NCBI RefSeq assembly: GCF_000423345.1
Contig: NZ_AUHU01000017.1
Location: 1-64,000, forward strand
From: Marinimicrobium agarilyticum DSM 16975
GTDB lineage: Bacteria; Pseudomonadota; Gammaproteobacteria; Pseudomonadales; Cellvibrionaceae
Reading direction: 5' to 3'
DNA length: 64,000 nt
Under the pieces are notes generated by a model. It was not told where the DNA came from. It saw only the letters and a program-made list of their open reading frames with translations, and did no database searches. A program made the position numbers and the translations under genes. How positions within the stretch are numbered: the first letter of the stretch is position 1; each line of letters starts with the position of its first letter. Shown one piece after another: positions 33,764 through 43,707 of the stretch.

Positions 33764-35941
33764 CTAGAAGCGCAAGGTCAAATCCACCCCCACAACACGA
33801 GGTTCGCCGAACTGGTAATAGGGCTCGGTGGCATAACCGTTGCGGGGGTCGTTGCCGAAGGCGCCGAAGCCTCGGGTCTGGTAGAGCTCATCGGTCAGGT
33901 TTCTACCCCAGAGAGCCACCTCCCAGGCATCCGTGCGATACCCAACGCGGGCATTCAGCAACTCATACGAATCCGACTGCGCCTCGTGGCGGCTGGAGAA
34001 GTAGAACGCATCTTTCCCTTCCACCTCTACCCGAGCGTACCAGTGCTCAGTCAAGTTAAACATGGCGCCTACCGCAAACTGGTAACTGGGCGCATGCGGC
34101 AAATCATGGCCACTCAAATCCACCGGCTCATCAGGCTCGTCTTCGTTGGCTCCGACGTGAATGAAACTCTGGAAATCGTCAAACTCGCTATCGAGCAGGC
34201 CCAAGCTGGCGAACACTTCAACCACCGAATTGAGCCGGGCGTTAGTTTCCAGCTCCAAACCGGCGGCGCTGCCGGAGGCCGCATTGGTGGTGAAGTCGGT
34301 AAAACGGCATGGGCAGGTTCCGTCATCCTCGGGATCCACGCGTGATTGTTTGGTCTGGATATCGTCCCGGTCTTGATAGAATAGCGCGATGCGAGTCTGC
34401 AAGGCGCCATCAAAGCCTTCGCCTTTCCAACCCAGCTCGTAATTCCACAGCGTCTCGGTGGAGAACTCCCGATCTTCCGACGGCAAGGTCTGACTGCTAT
34501 TGAAGCCGCCGGCTTTAAAGCCGCGTGAAGCCAGGCCGTACCAGAGATTATCGGCACTGTCCCGGTATTCCAGCGCCAATTTGCCGCCCCACATATTTTC
34601 GGAGGGGGAGAATGCCGCCTCGTCGCTATCCACATAGTCGGCATCGCGGGTTTCGTAGCGCAGGCCAGAGGTGAGGCCCCAGCGGTCTGCGAGCGGGATG
34701 TCCAGTTGACCGTAAAGCGCTCGACTGGCGGTATCAAACTCACTCAGAAAATCGCCGTCCAAATAGGTTTGCTCACGGCGCAAGTCTTCGCTTTGATCAC
34801 GGTAATAGACGCCAGTCACCCACCCCAGCTCGTCGTCGGCATTGTTGGAAACAAGACGAAGGTCCAGACTGGTGTTCTGGTTGTCTCGGAGGTAGTTGTC
34901 CGTCGACTTGTAAGGGTAAGAAACCTTATCCTCAACGACGCAACTGAAGTCCACGCATATTTCTTCGTAACTCCAGTCTTCATCATAGCCGTACTCCAGA
35001 TCGGAGCTGGCGTGGCTCAACAAGCCGATCAGGTCATAGGCCTCGCTCGCCTGCCACTGCAGCCGCACGGAGCCCGCCAGAGTTTCCTGGCGGTCGTGAC
35101 CGGGCTGGTCCGACAACGTCGTGCGGGTATTGTCGAGAGAAAACCCGTCGTAGCCATTGTCGACGTCCACATAGAGGGCGGTGAAATCCCAGTTGGTACG
35201 CTCGTTCGGTTGCCATTGCAGTTTGCCCCGAAGGGTCTGCTCGTCGATGTTGGCATTGTCATCAATACCAAGGTAGGCGTTTTCCTGATAACCATCGCTG
35301 GTGGTGGAACCGACGGCAAAGCGGTAGCCCAGGGTTTCGGAGACCGGGCCGCTCCAGACGCCGCTGGCGGTCTGGGTGTTGTATTCGGCCAGCCCCAGAG
35401 ACGCCTCGCCGTAGAACTGCTCGGTCGGTTCGCCGGAGACCATATTGATCAACCCGGCCATGGCGTTGGCCCCATAGAGAGTGCCCTGGGGGCCTCGCAG
35501 GATTTCGATCTGCTGGATATCCAATGTGGTGGCCGCGCCACCGATGCCGGTCAAATCAATGCCGTCGACAATCAGCCCCACCGAGGGGTTGATGGGCTCG
35601 ACAAACTGACTGCGTTCGCCGATACCGCGAATCTGGAAAAAGCGGCCGCGCGAAGCGCCCGTGGAAAAGTTGACGTTCGGTGCGGTGTTCAGTACCTGCT
35701 CAAGATGTTGGGCGCTGCGCTGTTCGATGGTACGCGCATCAATCACGGTGGCACTGGTGGCAAAATCAAACAGCTCGGCCTGGCGGAAATCGGCAGTGAC
35801 CAGGATTTCTTCAGTCACTTCCGGCAAAGTCGGCTTGGCGGAGGCTTGTGCCATTGCGGTCGTCTGGGCCAGGGTACCCACGGACATAAGAGCGGCACTG
35901 AGCAGCGTTCGAGAAAAGCGGTTCGTTTGAAGCGGGTTCAT
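33764..35941 (-). CDS. TonB-dependent thiamine receptor (predicted)
   Basis: A 725-residue outer-membrane receptor. It has a signal peptide (RTLLSAALMSVGTLAQTTAM), a TonB-box-like EEILVTADF and a plug with AQHLEQVLNTAPNVNFSTGA, RGRFFQIRGIGERSQF and EILRGPQGTLYGANAMAGLI. The barrel ends in VGVDLTLRF with the terminal Phe. A TPP riboswitch lies 138 bp upstream and thiamine-salvage genes follow. Thiamine or a phosphate ester is therefore the likely ligand, although the sequence itself does not reveal it. Confidence 0.88.
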   Translation of the reverse strand: MNPLQTNRFSRTLLSAALMSVGTLAQTTAMAQASAKPTLPEVTEEILVTADFRQAELFDFATSATVIDARTIEQRSAQHLEQVLNTAPNVNFSTGASRGRFFQIRGIGERSQFVEPINPSVGLIVDGIDLTGIGGAATTLDIQQIEILRGPQGTLYGANAMAGLINMVSGEPTEQFYGEASLGLAEYNTQTASGVWSGPVSETLGYRFAVGSTTSDGYQENAYLGIDDNANIDEQTLRGKLQWQPNERTNWDFTALYVDVDNGYDGFSLDNTRTTLSDQPGHDRQETLAGSVRLQWQASEAYDLIGLLSHASSDLEYGYDEDWSYEEICVDFSCVVEDKVSYPYKSTDNYLRDNQNTSLDLRLVSNNADDELGWVTGVYYRDQSEDLRREQTYLDGDFLSEFDTASRALYGQLDIPLADRWGLTSGLRYETRDADYVDSDEAAFSPSENMWGGKLALEYRDSADNLWYGLASRGFKAGGFNSSQTLPSEDREFSTETLWNYELGWKGEGFDGALQTRIALFYQDRDDIQTKQSRVDPEDDGTCPCRFTDFTTNAASGSAAGLELETNARLNSVVEVFASLGLLDSEFDDFQSFIHVGANEDEPDEPVDLSGHDLPHAPSYQFAVGAMFNLTEHWYARVEVEGKDAFYFSSRHEAQSDSYELLNARVGYRTDAWEVALWGRNLTDELYQTRGFGAFGNDPRNGYATEPYYQFGEPRVVGVDLTLRF

Positions 35942-36078
35942 CGTTGAGTCTCCAGTCTTTCAATCAGTGGAGACCCGGTATGCGAGCGGGAGTCTGTCGG
36001 AACCCTTATTGTTCTTGGCCCGGTTATTGGTCTTGGCCAATGGCGACCGTGGGCGAGCCCGGGCGGGCGGTGCGGTTC

Positions 36079-36176
36079 CTCTTCCTATCCCTACGCCGGC
36101 ATTAACCGGATCAGGTTCAACGGGTCCACTCTGGTCGCCCAGAGCGTCTCAGGTTTATCACCTCCCCGAGGAGTGG
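36079..36176 (-). ncRNA. TPP riboswitch (THI element)
   Basis: The minus strand carries the conserved pyrimidine-sensor helix CTGAGACGCTC, then ACCCGTTGAACCTGATCCGG, then TTAATGCCGGCGTAGGGA, with CTCCTCGGGG at the P1 side. The order and spacing match thiamine-pyrophosphate riboswitches closely. It lies in the leader of the predicted thiamine receptor operon and should lower expression when TPP is high. The rest of this 334-bp leader (35942-36275) has no gene. Confidence 0.96.
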
Positions 36177-36275
36177 CGCCAATTCTAACGCGTAAGCCGG
36201 TGTTCACCAAGCGACTTTTCTCCGTTCAGGCATTCCCCAGAACACGACTCCCCCGCTCGCGAACCACACTACCCA

Positions 36276-36623
36276 CTAAGGTGCCACCTCCCGCCAGACC
36301 CAGTAACCGGTACCGGTCACCGCCAGCACAGACAACCCCAACCCGATCTGCAACCAGGCGAGCAGAGGCATCTCCATCAGAACCACGGTCAGGTGAGTGG
36401 TCAGAGGCTGAACCGGGATGATCAACCAGGCCCCGGCCCCTGCGAGCAGGGCGATCATCAGTAGCGACCAGAGCCACAAGGCCCTGGGCCGACGGGCCGG
36501 CTCAGTCGGTAACTGCAACATGACCTGGTCCGTGAAACCATCGTCGTCAATGTACTCCGCTGCCTGCTGGAGCTCCCGGGCCAGCCTGTGCTCCAGTTCA
36601 CGGTCATCAGAGAGAGAAGTCAT
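36276..36623 (-). CDS. Predicted anti-sigma factor / regulatory membrane protein
   Basis: A 115-residue protein. The N-terminal cytoplasmic part is acidic and helical (MTSLSDDRELEHRLARELQQ). It is followed by two TM segments (ALWLWSLLMIALLAGAGAWL and LAWLQIGLGLSVLAVTGTGY) and a short tail. It starts in an ATGA overlap with the upstream ECF sigma gene, the usual place for an anti-sigma factor. No zinc anti-sigma (HxxxCxxC) motif is present, so the role is inferred from position. The open frame extends upstream but only inside the sigma gene. Confidence 0.65.
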   Translation of the reverse strand: MTSLSDDRELEHRLARELQQAAEYIDDDGFTDQVMLQLPTEPARRPRALWLWSLLMIALLAGAGAWLIIPVQPLTTHLTVVLMEMPLLAWLQIGLGLSVLAVTGTGYWVWREVAP

Positions 36624-37189
36624 GGTTGAGTCTCCTGCCAGGGTGATAATCGGGCCTGAAGGGCCCGCTTGCCGCGCAATATGTGAGTTTTGACCGTCCC
36701 CAGAGGGAGGCCCATAACCTCCGCCACTTCCTGATGGCTGAGGCCCTCTTCCAGGTTCAGCCGCAACGCCCATTGTTGAGGGTCACTCAGCGCGGCCATC
36801 GCAGCCTCCAGGTCGCGCCGAACCTCGGTCGCTTGCAAGGGCTGTTCACTATGGTCCAGCTCTGGTTCGGCCTCTTCCAGATTCACCATCTGCCATTGCT
36901 CCCGCGCCAGACGCTTCTGACTGACCGCCGTATTGAACGTAATCCGATACAGCCAGGTGGAAAAACGCGCCTCTCCGCGATAGGTCGGCAAGGCGCGATA
37001 CACTCGAATAAAGACGTCCTGAGCCAAGTCATCAGCGGCTGCCTCGTTACCCCGACTCAAGCGCCTTGCCCAGCGTCGCACAGCGGACTGGTGCCGCAGA
37101 ACCAGCTGACGGAAAGCGTGCGGGTCCCGCTGGGTGATCACGCGGGCGATCAGGCCCGCGTCGGAGAGAGGGTCTTGGCCGGGACTCAT
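36620..37189 (-). CDS. ECF-type RNA polymerase sigma factor
   Basis: A 189-residue sigma-70 family protein. Region 2 reads FRQLVLRHQSAVRRWARRLS and DDLAQDVFIRVYRALPTYRG, with FSTWLYRITFNTA in 2.4. Region 4 reads LNLEEGLSHQEVAEVMGLPL then GTVKTHILRGKRALQ. It belongs to the extracytoplasmic-function group with no extra domain. The start overlaps the stop of the upstream DUF6249 gene and its end overlaps the anti-sigma gene, giving a three-gene operon. The target genes are unknown. Confidence 0.9.
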   Translation of the reverse strand: MSPGQDPLSDAGLIARVITQRDPHAFRQLVLRHQSAVRRWARRLSRGNEAAADDLAQDVFIRVYRALPTYRGEARFSTWLYRITFNTAVSQKRLAREQWQMVNLEEAEPELDHSEQPLQATEVRRDLEAAMAALSDPQQWALRLNLEEGLSHQEVAEVMGLPLGTVKTHILRGKRALQARLSPWQETQP

Positions 37190-37704
37190 TGACCGGCCTT
37201 GTCCGCCGACAGTTTCCAGATCAGTACTTTGGCAAGACCGACGCCGATCAGAATTAACCCAAGGCTACCGATGGCAAAGCCGTTCATGAGGGTCAGAAAA
37301 ACCGTGAAACCGATCCCCGCACCCAGACAAATCAGGCCCTGGTTCAGATGGCGTTCCGGCGTGGCGACAGGCTCCGAGTCCGCCATCAGGTTTTCCGGAA
37401 CCGGCTGCCCGCTTTCCAGAAACTTTTGAATCCGTTCGTTCAATAGCTGTTGGCGCCGCTCGCGGTGACGGAACACGAACAGTGCCACCAGAATCACCGT
37501 CAAGGCGGGTGCCCCGAATACCATCAAGATTCCGACAATGGGAATCGCAATGGCAGCGGCATCCCCGCCGGGAATACTGCCCGGCATATGTTGCTGCCAT
37601 TCGGCAACCTCGGCCATGGCGGGCAGAGCCCCCAGCGCAAGTCCGGCCGTCAGCAGCATTAATCCGGCAAGCCGGAACCTATTCATCAGTATTCTGTGGT
37701 TCAT
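37186..37704 (-). CDS. DUF6249-type membrane protein
   Basis: A 172-residue protein with a signal peptide (RLAGLMLLTAGLALGALPAM). A TM segment (AIPIVGILMVFGAPALTVIL, then VALFVFRHRERRQQLLNERI) and two C-terminal hydrophobic segments (LICLGAGIGFTVFLTLMNGF and IGSLGLILIGVGLAKVLIWK) follow. I chose the ATG at 37704 with a GAGGGAA site. It is the first gene of the sigma operon; proteins of this family often accompany ECF sigma genes. Function is unknown. Confidence 0.75.
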   Translation of the reverse strand: MNHRILMNRFRLAGLMLLTAGLALGALPAMAEVAEWQQHMPGSIPGGDAAAIAIPIVGILMVFGAPALTVILVALFVFRHRERRQQLLNERIQKFLESGQPVPENLMADSEPVATPERHLNQGLICLGAGIGFTVFLTLMNGFAIGSLGLILIGVGLAKVLIWKLSADKAGQ

Positions 37705-37864
37705 GGTAATTCCCTCAGGCATTGTAGTGTAGACGATCCAGCACCACGCTGGCTTACTCACTATGACGCGGGTAACCCTGTGTTTGGATTCAGAGCGAGA
37801 GAAAAACAGCGGAGGGACTCCGCTCCCGAAGCCCGGGAGCAGAGAAGAGCGGTAGGCGAGAAAC

Positions 37865-39490
37865 TTAAAGCTGGAAGCGACTGACCAGGGTATTGAGCTC
37901 CACGGCCAGCTTGGAGAGCTCCTCGGCCGAGGCACTGGTCTGATTGGCACCGGCAGCGGACTGGGTGGCAATATCGCTGATTTTCACCAGGTTGCGGTCC
38001 ACCTCCCGTGCCACGCTGGCCTGCTCTTCGGCGGCGCTGGCAATGACCTGGTTGCGCTCGTTGATATCGTCAATGCCTTGGCTGATGCGCTCCAGCGCCT
38101 GACCGGCCGCCTTGGCCACGTCCAGCGATTTGAGGGCGCCCTCCCGGCTGGTCTGCATGGAGGAGACGGCCGTGTCCGTGCCGGTCTGTATGTTGCGGAT
38201 AATTTCCTCAATTTCTTTAGTGGAGCTCTGAGTCCGATGCGCAAGCGCTCTGACCTCGTCGGCGACTACGGCAAAACCGCGGCCCGCCTCGCCGGCACGG
38301 GCGGCCTCGATGGCAGCGTTCAAGGCCAGCAAATTGGTCTGCTCGGCGATGGCAATAATTACATCCATCACCTTGCCAATATCCCGAGCCTGCTCGTCCA
38401 GACCGTCCACCAGCTCGGAAGTCTTACCCAGCTCGTCGGTCATGTACTTGACGTAATCCCGGGACTCAATGACCTGGGCACGCCCTTCACGGGCCGCCTT
38501 GGCGGAGTCCGCGGAGAAACCTGAGGTTTCGGAGGCGTTGCGTGCGACTTCTTCAATCGCCGCTGTCATTTCGGTCACCGCGCTGGCGGCCTGTTGGATT
38601 TCATCAGTCTGTTCCTGCAGGCTGCGGGAGGATTCCTCCGCCACTGAACTCAACTCCTCGGTGGCCGACGCCAATTGGGTGGACGAGTTGGAAATCTGGC
38701 TGATGGCGCTGCGCAGATTTTCCTGCATCAGTGCCAGGGAGTCGAGCAGGCGGGCCGGTTCGTCCTTGCCCTCCACCTCGATTGTCTGGCTGAGATCGCC
38801 GGCGGCCACAGATTCGGCCGCCGTCAGCGCCTGATTCAGGGGGCTGACAATGCTTGCGGTCATCCAAAGCGCCAGTAGGCAGGCCAGTATGACAGCGACG
38901 GCCATCACGCCGATGGCCAGTATACGCCCCTGCTCATACACGGCATCCGCCGTATCCGAGGCGACCTGGGCGCCTGCCTGGTTGATCTCCGCCAGCTCCA
39001 GCAGAACGGCAGCCATTTCATCGGCGATGGGACCGAGGCGCTGGTTGACGATCTCCATGGCACTTTGGAAATCCCCGGCGCGTGCCAGCCGGACGATATC
39101 GTCCGCCCCGCGAAAGTAGTCCCCTTGAGCAAGGAGGAAACGCTCGTAAGCGGCCCGCTCTTCCGGCGAGGCGATATTGTCTTCAAACCGAGCCTGCGCC
39201 TCTTCAACGGAGTCTTTGACATCTTCAAGACGTTCAACATTGGCGCTGACTGCCGCCGGATTCGCGTCTGCGGCGACGCGCAAAGCAAAAACACGGTAGC
39301 GCATCATCGATGTCCCCAGATCCCCCGCAGAGCGAACGCCGGGCAACCAGCGGTCAGCAATTTCGGTGGTTTCCGCCTGCATGCTTTCGAGTTCGTACAA
39401 AGCCACCCCGCCCAGGCCCAGCATCAACAGGATGACCACACCAAAGCCCGCCGCAAGGCGAGGGCCAATATTCAATGAACGCAACGACAT
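37865..39490 (-). CDS. Methyl-accepting chemotaxis protein
   Basis: A 541-residue chemoreceptor. TM1 ([20 protein letters not shown], about 12-31) is followed by a four-helix-bundle ligand domain of about 150 residues, TM2 ([20 protein letters not shown]) and a HAMP linker. The signalling domain has its hairpin tip at [21 protein letters not shown] chose the ATG at 39490 ([13 protein letters not shown]), matching family N-termini. The sensed ligand is unknown. No other chemotaxis genes are adjacent. The 160 bp downstream hold only a weak hairpin. Confidence 0.93.
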   Translation of the reverse strand: MSLRSLNIGPRLAAGFGVVILLMLGLGGVALYELESMQAETTEIADRWLPGVRSAGDLGTSMMRYRVFALRVAADANPAAVSANVERLEDVKDSVEEAQARFEDNIASPEERAAYERFLLAQGDYFRGADDIVRLARAGDFQSAMEIVNQRLGPIADEMAAVLLELAEINQAGAQVASDTADAVYEQGRILAIGVMAVAVILACLLALWMTASIVSPLNQALTAAESVAAGDLSQTIEVEGKDEPARLLDSLALMQENLRSAISQISNSSTQLASATEELSSVAEESSRSLQEQTDEIQQAASAVTEMTAAIEEVARNASETSGFSADSAKAAREGRAQVIESRDYVKYMTDELGKTSELVDGLDEQARDIGKVMDVIIAIAEQTNLLALNAAIEAARAGEAGRGFAVVADEVRALAHRTQSSTKEIEEIIRNIQTGTDTAVSSMQTSREGALKSLDVAKAAGQALERISQGIDDINERNQVIASAAEEQASVAREVDRNLVKISDIATQSAAGANQTSASAEELSKLAVELNTLVSRFQL

Positions 39491-39740
39491 AACCTGGTTG
39501 ACTCCCAAACATTCTCGCAAAACTGGACAATATCGTCTCTCAGTGGCATCTCCGGACGCCATGGTTACGTGCTGTTTTTAACCTAGCACAGGGTGGGAAG
39601 GTTTGCTTTCATCCTTTAGTCCCACCCCTTGTGTCGACCAGGCCCCCTAAAAGTTGAGGCCCACAAGGGGCTCTGGTGTACACTAGCGCCCCTGACCCCT
39701 TTCCTCCCGATCCACGACAGGAGACACAACGGAGCCCATC

Positions 39741-40733
39741 ATGAGCAAGATTCGCTGGGGGGTGCTCAGCACCGCCAATATTGGTCGCAAGAAAGTCATA
39801 CCCGCCATTCAGGCCTCTGAGCGGGGCGAAGTCGTGGCTGTCGCCTCGCGCTCGGAAGAAAGTGCTCGGGCCTTTGCCGACGAGCTGGGCATCCCCAATG
39901 CCTACGGCAGTTATGAAGCCCTGCTCAATGACCCGAATATCGATGCCATTTATAACCCGCTCCCCAACCACCTGCATGTCCCGCTCTCGATTCAGGCCCT
40001 GGAAGCGGGCAAGCACGTGCTTTGCGAGAAACCCATCAGTCTCGACACCGAAGATCTTCAGGCCCTGAAAAAAGCCGCCAAGGCTCACCCTCAGCAGAAG
40101 CTGATGGAAGCTTTCATGTACCGCTTTCACCCCCAGTGGCCGCAGGTCAAGGAGTGGCTGGAGCGGGGAGATTTGGGCCAGGTGCGCACCTACAGTGCCT
40201 TTTTTGCCTACAACAACCGGGATGAAGAGAACATTCGCAACCTGCCGGATATCGGTGGGGGCGGCCTGATGGACATTGGCTGCTACGGCATCTCCTCCGC
40301 CCGCCATGTATACAACAGCGAGCCGGTGCGGGTGGTCGGCAGTGTTCAACCTCTGGCCGGGTACGATGTGGACTGCCTGACCTCGGCCATCATGGAATTC
40401 CCCGACGGCACCGCCACCTTTACGGTGACCACCAAGACCGAAGCCACTCAGTGGGCTGAGATTCATGGGGAGAAAGGCATGATCCGCCTGGAAAAGCCCT
40501 TCAACCCCGAACCGGGTGATGAAAACCGGGTCACTCTGATTCTGAAAGGAGAAAAACAGGTATTCAGCTTCCCGGAGGCGGACCAATACCAGTTGATGGT
40601 CGACGCCTTTGCCAAAAGCATTCAGGAGCAGACGCCTGTTCCCACCCCACTGTGGGACGCAGAAGCCAACATGCGCATCATCGACGCGCTATTCACCAGT
40701 TCGGATGAAAGCCGCTGGGTCAATCTGGATTAA
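39741..40733 (+). CDS. Gfo/Idh/MocA-family NAD(P) oxidoreductase
   Basis: A 330-residue dehydrogenase. The Rossmann domain has IRWGVLSTANIGRKKVIPAI, and the family motif CEKPIS (VLCEKPISLDTED) is present. The C-terminal domain has EAFMYRFHPQWPQVKEWLER and DIGGGGLMDIGCYGIS. It resembles dimeric dihydrodiol and D-xylose dehydrogenases, which oxidise sugars with NADP. The substrate is unproven. It starts after an AGGAGA-type site and is followed by ndh after 25 bp. Confidence 0.88.
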   Translation: MSKIRWGVLSTANIGRKKVIPAIQASERGEVVAVASRSEESARAFADELGIPNAYGSYEALLNDPNIDAIYNPLPNHLHVPLSIQALEAGKHVLCEKPISLDTEDLQALKKAAKAHPQQKLMEAFMYRFHPQWPQVKEWLERGDLGQVRTYSAFFAYNNRDEENIRNLPDIGGGGLMDIGCYGISSARHVYNSEPVRVVGSVQPLAGYDVDCLTSAIMEFPDGTATFTVTTKTEATQWAEIHGEKGMIRLEKPFNPEPGDENRVTLILKGEKQVFSFPEADQYQLMVDAFAKSIQEQTPVPTPLWDAEANMRIIDALFTSSDESRWVNLD

Positions 40734-40758
40734 TCGTCTTTTTAAGGAGAGGTAAGCC

Positions 40759-42051
40759 TTGAAGAAAATCGTTGTCGTCGGCGGTGGTGCCGGCGGTCTG
40801 GAACTCGCCACCAAACTGGGACGTAAACTGGGTCGAAAGAAAAAAGCGCAAATCATTCTGGTGGACCGAAATACCACCCACTTGTGGAAGCCGCTGCTTC
40901 ATGAGATTGCCGTCGGCACTATGGATGAAGGCAACGATGCGGTCAGCTATCGCGCCCACGCCTACGGCAACAGCTTCCACTTCCGCATCGGTAGCATGAT
41001 CGACATCGACCGGGAAAACCGCCAGGTGGTGCTCGCCCCGGTGCTGGATGAAGAAGGTGTGGAGTTTATACCTTCGACCCGTATTGACTACGACTACCTG
41101 GTCATTGCGCTCGGCTCCATGTCCAATGACTTCGGTACCGAGGGCGTCAAGGACCACTGTATTTTCCTGGACAGCGCCAAACAGGCGCACCGCTTCCGCA
41201 ACAAGTTGCTCAACCGGTTCCTTCGCATCCAACGGGTGCAGGGGGAGTCCGATCATGTGCGCATTGCCATTGTCGGTGGCGGCGCCACCGGCGTGGAGCT
41301 ATCCGCTGAACTGCACCATGCCGTGAAAGAATTTCACCACTACGGTTTCAATGCGATCACCAATGACCACCTCCACGTCACGCTGGTGGAGGCCGGAGAA
41401 CGAATTCTCCCCGCCCTACCCGAGCGCATTTCCAGCGCCGCAACCCGGGAGCTGACGCACATCGGCGTTCAGGTCAAAACGAACACGATGATCACCTCGG
41501 CCAGCGCTACCGGTCTGCACACCAAAGACGGGGAGACGATCGAAGCGGATCTGATGGTCTGGGCCGCGGGCATCAAAGTGCCGGATTTTATGGCCAATAT
41601 TGGTGGGCTGGAAACCAACCGGATCAATCAGTTGAAAGTGAACGAGAAGCTGCAGACGTCTCGGGATGATCACATTTTTGCGATTGGTGACTGCGCCGAG
41701 TTTATTCAGGAAGACGGCAAGCGGGTCCCACCCCGGGCTCAGTCCGCTCACCAGATGGCGGCGGTCTGCTATGACAATATTGTGTCGTCGCTCAATGGCA
41801 AGCCTCTGAAGACTTACCATTATCACGACCACGGTTCGCTGATTTCGTTGGCGAACTATTCGACTGTGGGGAGCCTGATGGGCAATCTGACGCGGGGCAG
41901 CCTGTTTATTGAGGGACGGATGGCTCGGTTGGTGTATATCTCGCTGTACCGGATGCATCAGGTGGCGGTACACGGGTTGATCAAGACCGGGCTTTTGATG
42001 TTTGCGGGCAAGATCAACCGCTGGTTACGACCTCGGTTGAAGTTGCACTGA
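40759..42051 (+). CDS. ndh: Type II NADH dehydrogenase (NDH-2)
   Basis: A 430-residue membrane-associated flavoprotein that passes electrons from NADH to quinone without pumping protons. It has an FAD-binding [18 protein letters not shown], an NADH-binding [17 protein letters not shown] and the C-terminal FAD region [10 protein letters not shown] with RAQSAHQMA. Its amphipathic C-terminus ([20 protein letters not shown]) fits membrane attachment. The start is a TTG at 40759 after AAGGAGAGG. It lies 25 bp after the oxidoreductase gene, probably in one operon. Confidence 0.94.
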   Translation: MKKIVVVGGGAGGLELATKLGRKLGRKKKAQIILVDRNTTHLWKPLLHEIAVGTMDEGNDAVSYRAHAYGNSFHFRIGSMIDIDRENRQVVLAPVLDEEGVEFIPSTRIDYDYLVIALGSMSNDFGTEGVKDHCIFLDSAKQAHRFRNKLLNRFLRIQRVQGESDHVRIAIVGGGATGVELSAELHHAVKEFHHYGFNAITNDHLHVTLVEAGERILPALPERISSAATRELTHIGVQVKTNTMITSASATGLHTKDGETIEADLMVWAAGIKVPDFMANIGGLETNRINQLKVNEKLQTSRDDHIFAIGDCAEFIQEDGKRVPPRAQSAHQMAAVCYDNIVSSLNGKPLKTYHYHDHGSLISLANYSTVGSLMGNLTRGSLFIEGRMARLVYISLYRMHQVAVHGLIKTGLLMFAGKINRWLRPRLKLH

Positions 42052-42070
42052 GGGTTGTTGCGTCACGTCC

Positions 42071-42181
42071 GGTCCTGGGTGGTGTCAGCCCTTCCCAGAC
42101 ACGCCGTGAACCCATCCATGGGGGCTCGAATCGCGGGTCCCCCGCTCCACGGTCTGGGAAGGGCTGACACCACCCAGGACC
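42071..42181. repeat. Palindromic core element, copy 3a
   Basis: Perfect 30-bp arms at 42071-42100 and 42152-42181 enclose a 51-bp subtype I core at 42101-42151 (ACGCCGTGAACCCATCCATG start). It is flanked on the outside by TCACGTCCG and on the inside by TCAGAGCCAG. It begins 19 bp after the ndh stop. Confidence 0.9.
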
Positions 42182-42358
42182 TCAGAGCCAGCATCCAACA
42201 AAATGCGTAGGTCAGGTAAGCGAAAGCGCCACCTGACATTTTGGCTGAAAATATACCGAAAAGCTTCCAGGACCGAATCACGTTTCGTCAATCCAACCTA
42301 TAGCTCTATTCCACAAGACTATTAAATCGTATCCCGCAGTGTGTTGATGTGGCACTGA

Positions 42359-42467
42359 GGTCCGAGAGGGATAAGGCCTTTCAAAACCGTGGAGCGCGGG
42401 ACTCGCGATTCGAGCCCCCAGGGACGGGTTTACGGCGTGTCTTGAAAGGCCTTATCCCTCTCGGACC
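42359..42467. repeat. Palindromic core element, copy 3b
   Basis: Arms of 26 perfect bp at 42359-42384 and 42442-42467 enclose a subtype I core at 42388-42438, in reverse orientation. The outer flank CGGACGTGA is the exact reverse of the outer flank of copy 3a, so the pair is bounded by 13-bp inverted ends. The 177-bp spacer between 3a and 3b holds no gene. Confidence 0.9.
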
Positions 42468-42498
42468 GGACGTGAAACTACGCTGCAAACCTTCTCTG

Positions 42499-43704
42499 TC
42501 AATCTCGACGCGGTAACGCCAACGCAATCACCGTAGCCAACGCCAGAAACGCGAACGAAATCCAAAGACAGGCCACCAGTCCGGCCACCTGGTAGACCCA
42601 ACCGGACAACACCGTCCCCACCAGACGCCCCATGGCGTTCGCCATATAATAAAACCCCACATCCAGTGAAACACCGTCTTCCTTGGCATAACTCACAATC
42701 AAATAACTGTGCAGGGACGAATTGACCGCGAACAGTACGCCGAATACCATCAGCCCACCCAACAGACTCCACTGCGGGGCAACGTCACCGAGCAAGGCCA
42801 GAGCGATCAACGCGGGAACAAGAGTCAACCCCAGCGCCCAACCAAACGCCGTGCGACCATCGGGCATGGTGCCGGTATTTCGCCCCGTGATACGCGGCGC
42901 GACCGACTGCACCGCGCCGTAGCCAATCACCCACAGCGCGAGAAAGCCCCCCACTTTCCAGTGGTCCCAATCAAACTGACTGGCGAGGAATACCGGCAGC
43001 GCCACCACAAACCACACATCCCGCGCGCCGAATAAAAACAGGCGCGCCGCGGAGAGCACATTGACGGCCGTGCTTTTGGAAAAGATCTCGGAAAACTTGG
43101 GCTTGCTTTTGGCCCGGCCCAGATCTTTTCTCAGAAATATCAGACTGGCGATCCAGACAAACAGCAACGCCAGGGCCATCGAACCCACCGCGCCAGCGAA
43201 ACCCAACGCCATCAACAGGGCGCCACCGAGAAAAAAGCCCGCACCCTTGAGCGCATTTTTTGATCCCGTCAGCAACGCAACCCATTTATAGAGCGCCCCG
43301 CTTTGACCGTCTGGCACCAGCAACTTGATCGAGCTTTTTGCGCTCATTTTGTTCAGGTCCTTGGCGACGCCGGAGAGCGCCTGGGCCGCCATAACCCAGG
43401 GCACAGTGAGCATGGCGGCGGGTACCAGCAGCATCGACAATGCCACCACCTGCAGGAGCAGCCCGATGTTCATGGTGCGGTTAAGTCCCAGCCGGGCGCC
43501 GAGCCAGCCGCCCACCAGGTTGGTGATGACTCCAAAAATTTCGTAGAACAGAAACAGCAGTGCAATCGCCAGCGGGCTGTAACCCAGTTGATGGAAGTGC
43601 AGCACCACCAGCATGCGCAGGGCACCATCGGTCAGAGTGAACGCCCAGTAATTACCGGTGATGAGCAGGTACTGGCGAATGGCCGGGGAGAGCTGCGCCA
43701 GCAT
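42499..43704 (-). CDS. arsJ: Organoarsenical (1-arseno-3-phosphoglycerate) efflux MFS transporter
   Basis: A 401-residue major-facilitator protein with about 11-12 TM segments. Landmarks are QYLLITGNYWAFTLTDGALR, LVVLHFHQLGYSPLAIALLF, LSGVAKDLNKMSAKSSIKLL and GARDVWFVVALPVFLASQFD, a sequence style typical of ArsJ. ArsJ exports 1-arseno-3-phosphoglycerate, which a dedicated GAPDH makes from arsenate; the product then breaks down outside the cell. The GAPDH gene lies 3 bp upstream and acr3 and arsR complete the operon, as in the described Pseudomonas pathway. Confidence 0.92.
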   Translation of the reverse strand: MLAQLSPAIRQYLLITGNYWAFTLTDGALRMLVVLHFHQLGYSPLAIALLFLFYEIFGVITNLVGGWLGARLGLNRTMNIGLLLQVVALSMLLVPAAMLTVPWVMAAQALSGVAKDLNKMSAKSSIKLLVPDGQSGALYKWVALLTGSKNALKGAGFFLGGALLMALGFAGAVGSMALALLFVWIASLIFLRKDLGRAKSKPKFSEIFSKSTAVNVLSAARLFLFGARDVWFVVALPVFLASQFDWDHWKVGGFLALWVIGYGAVQSVAPRITGRNTGTMPDGRTAFGWALGLTLVPALIALALLGDVAPQWSLLGGLMVFGVLFAVNSSLHSYLIVSYAKEDGVSLDVGFYYMANAMGRLVGTVLSGWVYQVAGLVACLWISFAFLALATVIALALPRRD

Positions 43705-43707
43705 GGC

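Noticed and set aside
34706-35947. Plus-strand open frame of 413 codons opposite the thiamine receptor
   Set aside because: It is an antisense shadow of a clear TonB receptor, with no ribosome site and no recognisable domain.
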